From the NCBI GenBank assembly GCA_017883385.1, contig JADGNQ010000042.1:1-38402 (forward strand): a stretch of 38,402 bases of DNA, in the 5' to 3' direction. This document shows, piece by piece, positions 32,763-38,402 of this stretch. The notes below the pieces were generated by a model. That model saw only the letters and a program-made list of their open reading frames with translations. It did no database searches and was not told where the DNA came from. The first letter of the stretch is position 1, and each line of letters opens with the position of its first letter. The translations under genes were made by a program, and so were the position numbers. The DNA is from Candidatus Sulfotelmatobacter sp. Lineage in GTDB: Bacteria > Acidobacteriota > Terriglobia > Terriglobales > Acidobacteriaceae.

Positions 32763-34370
32763 ATGCAACCTGACAACCGCGCTCGACGCAAATTCCTCAC
32801 GACCGCGACCGCTGGTCTCGCAGGCGGCGCGCTCGTGGCGCTGCCGGGAAATGGCTTCGCCTCAGAAACCGCAACCCCTGCCCGTAGCCCCCTGTACAAC
32901 GTCACCGCCTTCGGAGCACAAGGCGACGGCAAAGCCCTCGACAGCCCCGCGATCGACAAAGCCATCGCAGTGGCCGCTGCGGCCGGCGGAGGAACCGTTT
33001 ACTTTCCGGCGGGGACTTACCGCTGTTATTCCATCCATCTTCAGAGCAACATCGCCCTCTACCTTGGCCCCGGATGCGTCCTGCTGGCCTCCGACCCCCC
33101 AGAAGAAGGCAGTGCTGGATTCGACGTCCCTGAATCCAACCAGCCTTGGGAACCCTACCAGGACTTCGGCCACAATCACTGGCACAACAGCTTGATCTGG
33201 GGAGAGGGCCTGACCGGCGTGTCGATTTCTGGCCCTGGACTCATCTGGGGCAAAGGACTAAGCCGTGGATGGGGCGCCGGACCCAAGGCCGAGCAACCCG
33301 GCGTCGCCAACAAGGCAATCGCTCTCAAGAACTGCCGCAACGTCCTACTGCGTGATTTTTCCATTCTTCATGGAGGCCACTTCGGCATTCTGGCCACCGG
33401 AGTCGACAATCTCACCATCGACAATCTGACGATCGACACCAACCGCGACGGCATGGATATCGATTGTTGCCGCAACGTGCGCGTCTCCAACTGCAGCGTC
33501 AACTCCCCCTGGGATGACGGCATCTGCCTCAAGAGTTCCTTCGCCCTCGGCTACGCGCGCTCCACGGAAATGGTCACTATCAGCGATTGCCTCGTCACTG
33601 GCGGCTATCAGGAAGGCACCCTGCTCGACGCCACCTGCAAGCCATTTGCTTCAGACGAAAAAGTCTGGCGCACGGGCCGCATCAAGTTTGGAACCGAGTC
33701 GAACGGCGGATTCAAGAACATCACCATCTCAAACTGCGTCTTCGAAGGCTGCCACGGCTTCGCCATCGAGAGTGTTGATGGCGCCGTGATTGAAGATGTC
33801 TCCATCTCCAACATCACCATGCGCGACATTCTCGCCGCGCCCATCTTCGTGCGTCTCGGTTCCCGCATGCGCGGACCCGCCGGCGTTCCCGTAGGTGTGA
33901 TTCGCCGCCTGCTCATCAGCAACGTCACTTGCCTGAACGCTGCCGCGCCGGCGATCTGCTCGATCATCACGGGAATTCCAGGTCATCCCATCGAAGATCT
34001 AAAACTGAGCGACATCACCATCCTTCACCAGGGCGGAGGCACCCACGCCGACGCCACGCTCCAACTTCCTGAGAGAGAAAGCGAGTACCCCGAACCCACC
34101 ATGTTCGGTACAACGCCGTCATACGGCTTCTTCCTTCGACACGTGAAGGGGATCGAAGTAAGCGGCATCAAGATTGACTGCGCCAACCCGGACGCCCGCC
34201 CCGCATTCGCCCTCCACGATATCCACGACGCCGACTTTCGCCACATAAAGATGCCGGCCACTCCGGGCGTGCCCAGCTTCGTTCTGAACGACGTGACCAA
34301 TTTCAGCGTTTTCCGAAGCAATCCCGTCCCGGACACGGACTTGAAAACTGCCCAGCGCCAGGAACTCTGA
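32763..34370 (+). CDS. Tat-exported GH28 (polygalacturonase-like) glycosidase
   Basis: 535 aa. The Tat signal has the twin Arg in RARRKFLTTATAGLAGGALVAL (R8, R9). A right-handed beta-helix (YNVTAFGAQGDGKALDSPAIDKAI... pectate-lyase/GH28 start) carries GH28 motifs: NRDGMDIDCCRNV (for NTDGID), SPWDDGICLKS (for DD), and RIKFGTES (for RIK). The usual GHG stretch after DD reads GGYQEGT, so the conserved His is not obvious. GGAG precedes the ATG. It probably attacks plant or microbial polyuronides at the cell surface and could work with the Oar-like receptor. The rest of the pathway is not in the window. Confidence 0.88.
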   Translation: MQPDNRARRKFLTTATAGLAGGALVALPGNGFASETATPARSPLYNVTAFGAQGDGKALDSPAIDKAIAVAAAAGGGTVYFPAGTYRCYSIHLQSNIALYLGPGCVLLASDPPEEGSAGFDVPESNQPWEPYQDFGHNHWHNSLIWGEGLTGVSISGPGLIWGKGLSRGWGAGPKAEQPGVANKAIALKNCRNVLLRDFSILHGGHFGILATGVDNLTIDNLTIDTNRDGMDIDCCRNVRVSNCSVNSPWDDGICLKSSFALGYARSTEMVTISDCLVTGGYQEGTLLDATCKPFASDEKVWRTGRIKFGTESNGGFKNITISNCVFEGCHGFAIESVDGAVIEDVSISNITMRDILAAPIFVRLGSRMRGPAGVPVGVIRRLLISNVTCLNAAAPAICSIITGIPGHPIEDLKLSDITILHQGGGTHADATLQLPERESEYPEPTMFGTTPSYGFFLRHVKGIEVSGIKIDCANPDARPAFALHDIHDADFRHIKMPATPGVPSFVLNDVTNFSVFRSNPVPDTDLKTAQRQEL

Positions 34371-34415
34371 ATGTGGGGACAGCCGCCCTCGGCTGTCCGT
34401 CGAGCGAAGCTCGAC
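34371..34415 (+). repeat. CATGTGGGGAC-family palindromic repeat
   Basis: ATGTGGGGACAGCCG, CCCT, CGGCTGTCC, then a second hairpin, GTCGAG-CGAAG-CTCGAC. It starts at the first base after the GH28 stop and may serve as its terminator. Confidence 0.85.
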
Positions 34416-34521
34416 ACCTTTGCTGGTCAGGATCCTGCAACCTAATCCGTTGCTGCAACCCTCTTCTCTTGACGGCTACCTGTCCGAGCGCTGAAAATAG
34501 CATTTCGTCTCCGAGGTGATC

Positions 34522-35082
34522 ATGCTGCCTTATCTATTCGTCCTGCTGGCTATTGCCGTGCGCTTTTTGCCGTTTGCCGGTCCCCTGAATGTTCTACCGC
34601 ACGCATGGCACTTCACACCTCTGGCAGCATCGCTGCTATTTTTCGGTGCGCGCGGCTCGCGCCGCCAGATCTGGGTGCCGCTGCTATTGCTGGCAGCAAC
34701 CGATGTAATCCTGACCAAGTACATTTATCACTACCCGTTCTCGGCGGAGCAATTGATCATCTGGGCCTGGTATGCGGCGATTCTGTGGCTGGGCACTAAT
34801 TTGCGCGAGAAATCAGGCTTCTGGCGCGTCGTGGGCGCTGCGGCAACCAGTTCAGTGTCGTTTTTCCTGATCAGCAACTTCGCGTCGTGGCTAGCACAGC
34901 CGGGAATGTATCCCAGGACCTTCAGCGGCCTGATGGTGTGCCTCACCGCAGGAATCCCGTTCTATCGCAACACTGCAGAGAGCGATCTGTTCTTCTCTTT
35001 GGCCATGTTCGGCACGCCGGTATTCCTGCACGCCCTCTCCGGATGGTTGAATAAATCCGGCGACCACACCGCAGCCGCGTAA
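34522..35082 (+). CDS. DUF6580-like integral membrane protein
   Basis: 186 aa from ATG 34522, with CCGAGG just upstream; GTG 34516 is possible. About five transmembrane helices: LPYLFVLLAIAVRFLPF, HFTPLAASLLFFGARG, IWVPLLLLAATDVIL, IIWAWYAAILWLGTN and VVGAAATSSVSFFLISNFASWL. The pattern FTPLAASLLFFGA and the polar TDVILTKY/ISNFASW segments resemble the DUF6580 family of unknown function. A transport-component-like role is possible but not demonstrated. It is flanked by two palindromic repeat copies. Confidence 0.75.
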   Translation: MLPYLFVLLAIAVRFLPFAGPLNVLPHAWHFTPLAASLLFFGARGSRRQIWVPLLLLAATDVILTKYIYHYPFSAEQLIIWAWYAAILWLGTNLREKSGFWRVVGAAATSSVSFFLISNFASWLAQPGMYPRTFSGLMVCLTAGIPFYRNTAESDLFFSLAMFGTPVFLHALSGWLNKSGDHTAAA

Positions 35083-35113
35083 GAGAACCGGGAATGGAGA
35101 AGCCCGCGATGCC

Positions 35114-35170
35114 CATGTGGGGACAGCGCCCTTCGGCTGTCCAGGCCGCTACGCCTTCGCGGCTGCCGGG
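35114..35170 (+). repeat. CATGTGGGGAC-family palindromic repeat
   Basis: CATGTGGGGACAGC, GCCCTTC, GGCTGTCC, then AGGCCGC-TACGCCTTC-GCGGCTGCC, the second type of tail (GGCCGC/GCGGC). Confidence 0.85.
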
Positions 35171-35235
35171 AGCACGAAACTGGAGAGCCTCACACAGCCA
35201 CTGATTGGCGAAGAAGCGCCGCGATTTGTTAGCAG

Positions 35236-35472
35236 CTATCTATCGCGAGCGGTTGGTGGGACCCCGTACGATTCCAAGTATCCACACTTCGGGCACCGGA
35301 ACGTCGTGACTGGAACCAACTGATCCGCCTTAAGCTTGAGACCCATCCAGAAGCTCGGTTTGGGTTCGCCCGGAAACCAACTTTGTCGCTGAAATCCGGA
35401 ATGTGTGCCATCCGGCACATAGCCGACTTCCATTCGCGTGTGACACCGAATGCACTCAACCGGTTCATTCAT
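35236..35472 (-). CDS. small zinc-ribbon protein (DUF6487-like)
   Basis: 78 aa with two CxxC pairs, CIRC (7-10) and CPKC (60-63), separated by a Trp/Pro-rich linker (QSWFPGEPKPSFWMGLK). This matches small DUF6487-type zinc ribbons with a W-x-x-G/E-P middle. Function unknown. The stop and start are clear; an overlapping ORF in another frame on the same strand is a shadow. Confidence 0.8.
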   Translation of the reverse strand: MNEPVECIRCHTRMEVGYVPDGTHSGFQRQSWFPGEPKPSFWMGLKLKADQLVPVTTFRCPKCGYLESYGVPPTARDR

Positions 35473-35509
35473 GTTTCATCTCTCCCAGGAAATGTTGGCC
35501 GAGCCACGC

Positions 35510-36136
35510 TTAAGTCCCGCGCTCCGTATCCCCAGTTCGCCCCCGCCACCGCAGCACCACCCCCACGCAAACTCCTGCCACGATCACTCCTAAAACCCAG
35601 ATCCAATGCCGCTTGAACACGCCGCCGAAGAGTCCCACGATCTGCGGCCCGAACCACAGCACGAGCACCGACAACACTCCAAACCGTACGAACCTTCCAA
35701 GGAAAATCGCCACCATGAAGTCGCGGAACCGCATTTCAAATACCGCCGCGGCCAGCACGAAGATCTTGAATGGCATGGGCGGCGGCAGCATCCCCGGAAA
35801 CATCAACGCCCAGAATTCATGCTGCTCAAACGAACGATGAATCTTCAGGAAGCGCTCTTCCGAGATCCGCTTGCGCAGCACTTTTTCCCCGCCGAGATAC
35901 CCAATGATATATAGCGGAATACTGCCGAGCGCGGACCCCAGCGACGCCATCGCAATGTAGAGCAGAAGCCGTCTGCGATCCTGATACACATACGTTGCGA
36001 CGACAAAATCCACGGGCATGCCCAGCAACGCGCTGTCAGCAAACGCGATTACAAACACGCCCCAGACCCCGAGCACCTTCATCAAGCCCAGGACCCACGC
36101 CGTATAGCGCCCCAAAATGTGTCCAATGGTTTTCAA
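35510..36136 (-). CDS. YqaA/DedA-like membrane protein (SNARE-associated/VTT domain)
   Basis: About 208 aa from the first likely start. The conserved region begins near LKTIGHILGRYTAWVLGLM. Transmembrane helices include GVWGVFVIAFADSALLGMP, LLLYIAMASLGSALGSIPLYIIG and FVRFGVLSVLVLWFGPQIV. The VTT-type motif is visible: EFWALMFPGMLPPPMPFKIFVLAAAVFEM (F-x-x-G-x-x-P-x-x). The family has suspected lipid-scramblase/transport roles. No good SD or ATG is near; a TTG at 36136 is used. The frame stays open to 36232 into repeat DNA, which is spurious. Confidence 0.8.
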   Translation of the reverse strand: MKTIGHILGRYTAWVLGLMKVLGVWGVFVIAFADSALLGMPVDFVVATYVYQDRRRLLLYIAMASLGSALGSIPLYIIGYLGGEKVLRKRISEERFLKIHRSFEQHEFWALMFPGMLPPPMPFKIFVLAAAVFEMRFRDFMVAIFLGRFVRFGVLSVLVLWFGPQIVGLFGGVFKRHWIWVLGVIVAGVCVGVVLRWRGRTGDTERGT

Positions 36137-36201
36137 GGAGACCAGTAAGTGTACGTGATCGAAAAGGCACGCGTCAGTCAGGTCTGGCACAACCCGATGT
36201 T

Positions 36202-36263
36202 CATGTGGGGACGGGCGCCCTCGCCCGTCCAAGGCCGCAACGGTTTCTGTCGCGGCTGCCGCC
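36202..36263 (+). repeat. CATGTGGGGAC-family palindromic repeat
   Basis: CATGTGGGGACGGGCG, CCCT, CGCCCGTCC, then AAGGCCGCAACG and CGCGGCTGCCGCC. It lies in the divergent gap between the YqaA-like and amidohydrolase genes. Confidence 0.85.
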
Positions 36264-36320
36264 TTCGCTCACGCTGAGCCCAACGCTACTCCTGCTATCA
36301 TCGCTTGCTTTGGAGCCCCC

Positions 36321-37796
36321 ATGCGCAAGCTGACTCTCTTCCTTTTCCTGCTAACAACCACAATCCTCTCCGCCCAACAATACGACATCGTTCTCGAAGG
36401 CGGTCGTGTGATGGACCCCGAGACCGCTCTCGACGCCGTGCGCAACGTCGGCATCCGCGACGGGAAGATCGCACGCATCTCCGCCAAGCCGCTGGCCGCA
36501 CGCCGCGTCATCCACGCCGCTGGCCTCGTGGTCGCTCCCGGCTTCATCGACCTGCACCAGCACGGCCAGGAATCCGACAGCCAACGAGTGAAGGCCTTCG
36601 ACGGCGTGACCACTGCGCTGGAAATGGAAATTGGCGTCCCCGACGTCACCCAGTTTCTGAAGACCAAAGAGGGACACTCGCTGATCCACTATGGCACCAC
36701 CGCCAGTCACGTGGCGGCGCGAGCGCTGGTATTCGGCGCGCCCTTGAACCCCGTCGTCATTGACCCCCACGCTGGCATCCCCGAGATCCTGCCCAAGAGT
36801 GGCCCGGCTACGAACCAGCCCGCTAGCTCCGGGCAGATCGAGAAGATTCAGCAGCGTCTGCGCGACGAACTCGACGCTGGCGCGCTCGGCGTGGGCATGG
36901 GCATTCAATACACTCCTGGAGCGACCCGCCTCGAGATCATTGACATGTTCCGTGTGGCCGCCGAGCGCAAGCTGCCGGTCTACACTCACATTCGCAGCTT
37001 TGGCCGTCTGGAGCCCGGCTCTGCCATCGAGTCTGTCGAGGAAGTCATCGGCGCGGCCGCCATCACCGGCGCGCCTCTCCATATTGTTCACATCAACAGC
37101 ACCTGCCTGCTCGACTCCCTCGCATGTCTGTCGCTGGTCGAAGGAGCCCGCGCCCGCGGCCTCGACGTAACCACCGAGGCCTATCCCTACATCGCCGGCA
37201 TGACCGCTGTGAATTCCGCCCTGTTCAATCCCGGTTGGCGTGAGAAGCTGGGCATCGACTACAGCAATCTAGTTCTTCCCGACACGGGCGAACACCTCAC
37301 CAAAGAGCGTTTCGAAGAACTGCACAATTCCAGCGCACAACAGTCGGTACTGGTGTTCGCCAACACGCAGGAAACAGTGGACGCCGTCATCCCCAACCCT
37401 CTGATCATGATCGCCAGCGACGGAGCCTTAGGTCACCCGCGCAACGCCGGCACTTACTCGCGCGTCCTGGCACAATACGTCCGTGAGAAAAAGACGCTCA
37501 CCCTGATGGAAGCCCTCCGCAAAATGACGCTCATGCCCGCGCAAGTGCTCGAGCGATCCACTCCCGCCGGCCGCCACAAAGGGCGCCTGCAGGAAGGCGC
37601 CGACGCCGACGTGGCGATCTTCGATCCCCAAACCATCACCGACCATTCCACCTTCGAAAAGCCCATGGAACCCAGCGTCGGAGTTCACTATCTGTTGGTG
37701 GGAGGGACGATGCTCATCGACGAAGGCAAGATCGTTCCAGATGTGTATCCCGGCCGCGCGCTGCTGGGGCCTGGAAAAATCGGAAAATTCAGATGA
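36321..37796 (+). CDS. secreted amidohydrolase (D-aminoacylase/dihydroorotase-like)
   Basis: 491 aa. A signal peptide (MRKLTLFLFLLTTTILSAQQ) precedes an amidohydrolase-superfamily barrel. The first metal pair is FIDLHQHGQ (H79, H81); ALEMEIG (100-106) offers a bridging Glu; YTHIRS and HIVHINS supply further His; ASDGALGHPR holds the catalytic Asp. The C terminus returns to the beta sandwich (EGADADVAIFDP...GGTMLIDEGKIV). It is close in layout to N-acyl-D-amino-acid deacylases. GGAG lies before the ATG. It acts outside the inner membrane on an amide or acyl-amino-acid; substrate unknown. Confidence 0.9.
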   Translation: MRKLTLFLFLLTTTILSAQQYDIVLEGGRVMDPETALDAVRNVGIRDGKIARISAKPLAARRVIHAAGLVVAPGFIDLHQHGQESDSQRVKAFDGVTTALEMEIGVPDVTQFLKTKEGHSLIHYGTTASHVAARALVFGAPLNPVVIDPHAGIPEILPKSGPATNQPASSGQIEKIQQRLRDELDAGALGVGMGIQYTPGATRLEIIDMFRVAAERKLPVYTHIRSFGRLEPGSAIESVEEVIGAAAITGAPLHIVHINSTCLLDSLACLSLVEGARARGLDVTTEAYPYIAGMTAVNSALFNPGWREKLGIDYSNLVLPDTGEHLTKERFEELHNSSAQQSVLVFANTQETVDAVIPNPLIMIASDGALGHPRNAGTYSRVLAQYVREKKTLTLMEALRKMTLMPAQVLERSTPAGRHKGRLQEGADADVAIFDPQTITDHSTFEKPMEPSVGVHYLLVGGTMLIDEGKIVPDVYPGRALLGPGKIGKFR

Positions 37797-37805
37797 TTAG
37801 GTACT

Positions 37806-37865
37806 CATGTGGGGACGGGCGCCTTCGCCCGTCCAGGCCGCGACGGGGTTTGTCGCGGCAGCGCC
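37806..37865 (+). repeat. CATGTGGGGAC-family palindromic repeat
   Basis: CATGTGGGGACGGGCG, CCTT, CGCCCGTCC, then AGGCCGCGACG and TGTCGCGGCAGCGCC. It sits between the convergent amidohydrolase and MogA/MoaB genes. Confidence 0.85.
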
Positions 37866-37876
37866 TTTTGCCGACG

Positions 37877-38380
37877 CTACTTGTGCTCCGTCTTCCCACT
37901 CAATAGTTCAATCGCATGAGGAAGCAATCCCGCCACGGCCTCCAGCGATTCCACCGCGCCCGCCGGACTCCCCGGCAAATTGAGAATCAATGCCCGCCCC
38001 CGCACCCCACACACACCGCGGCTCAGAGCGGCAAACGGAGTCTTCTTGATCCCTTCACTCCTCATCCGCTCCGCCACACCGTCCAGCAGTCGCTCGCACA
38101 CAGCCACTGTCGCTTCCGGAGTAACATCGCGCGCAGCAATCCCAGTCCCGCCGGTAGTCACAACGAATCGCACCTCGCGTGCCAGCCGAATCAGCAAGTT
38201 CTGAATCTGTATGGAATCGTCAGGAACAACTTCGCGCGCCGCAACCGAGAACTGAAGGTTCTCCAGGAACTGGACGACCGCCGGCCCCGATCGGTCCTCG
38301 CGCTCCCCGCGAGCGCAGGAATCGCTCACCGTGACCACCGCCGCCGTGAGTCCCCGCGATTCAGCCATCGAGGAGGACAT
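37877..38380 (-). CDS. MogA/MoaB-family molybdopterin biosynthesis protein
   Basis: 167 aa. The MoCF-binding signature FVVTTGGTGIAARDVTPEAT (73-92) is complete, with the preceding VTVSDSCARGEREDRSGP start and the RGVCGVRGRALILNLPGSPAGAVESLEA end typical of MogA/MoaB. It adenylates molybdopterin before molybdenum insertion. No other Moco gene is in the window, and MogA versus MoaB cannot be told apart by eye. ATG 38380 has AAGAGG nearby and is preferred over ATG 38368. The upstream region runs off the window. Confidence 0.92.
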   Translation of the reverse strand: MSSSMAESRGLTAAVVTVSDSCARGEREDRSGPAVVQFLENLQFSVAAREVVPDDSIQIQNLLIRLAREVRFVVTTGGTGIAARDVTPEATVAVCERLLDGVAERMRSEGIKKTPFAALSRGVCGVRGRALILNLPGSPAGAVESLEAVAGLLPHAIELLSGKTEHK

Positions 38381-38402
38381 CGTCCTCTTCTTCCCTTCGG
38401 CC

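Overview
The window looks like a piece of chromosome from an Acidobacteriota bacterium (Terriglobia/Koribacter-like). The grounds are indirect: a 1257-aa Oar-like TonB-dependent receptor with an N-terminal carboxypeptidase-regulatory domain, the gene content and GC-rich codon use, and dense short intergenic palindromic repeats of several families. No rRNA, tRNA, CRISPR array, integrase or transposase was seen.

Layout. (1) 1-7.9 kb: a VOC-fold protein diverges from a MarR regulator over a shared palindrome; then a membrane diguanylate cyclase, the large Oar-like receptor behind a LacI-type palindrome, and a papain-like protein. (2) 8.0-15.05 kb: an accessory cassette. An XRE/S24 (LexA/cI-like) repressor diverges from a rightward series: a 70-aa unknown, a zinc-ribbon protein, a sigma-region-4-like protein, a basic Lys-rich protein, a small dual-specificity phosphatase, a signal-peptide-bearing protein with phage-tail-fibre-like repeats (two apparent single-base frameshifts), two membrane/coiled-coil proteins and a 96-aa unknown. 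The set looks phage-derived but has no capsid, portal, large terminase or integrase gene. (3) 15.05-24.5 kb, all leftward: rpsA, lpdA, lipB, E1-alpha, a 126-aa unknown, E1-beta, a cytochrome c and E2. This is a complete 2-oxoacid dehydrogenase complex with its octanoyltransferase, interrupted by a c-type cytochrome gene. (4) 24.7-38.4 kb: housekeeping and accessory genes: HIT hydrolase, ligA, GNAT acetyltransferase, TPR protein, DinB-like protein, diacylglycerol-kinase-like protein, YdjM-like membrane hydrolase, Tat-exported GH28 enzyme, DUF6580-like membrane protein, zinc-ribbon protein, YqaA/DedA-like protein, secreted amidohydrolase and MogA/MoaB.

The most unusual observations are: (a) the S24-repressor cassette, whose control region has repeated GCTATAC boxes and a predicted leaderless repressor transcript; (b) a seven-copy palindromic repeat family (core CATGTGGGGAC) that sits in frame inside two enzyme genes, E2 and lipB, adding matching HVGT-peptides in non-core positions; (c) a recurrent '-10 box, 7 nt, ATG' geometry pointing to leaderless mRNAs for the repressor, a short upstream ORF and ligA; (d) two apparent single-G losses in the tail-fibre-like gene. 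Functional names come from motifs read by eye; no database search was possible.
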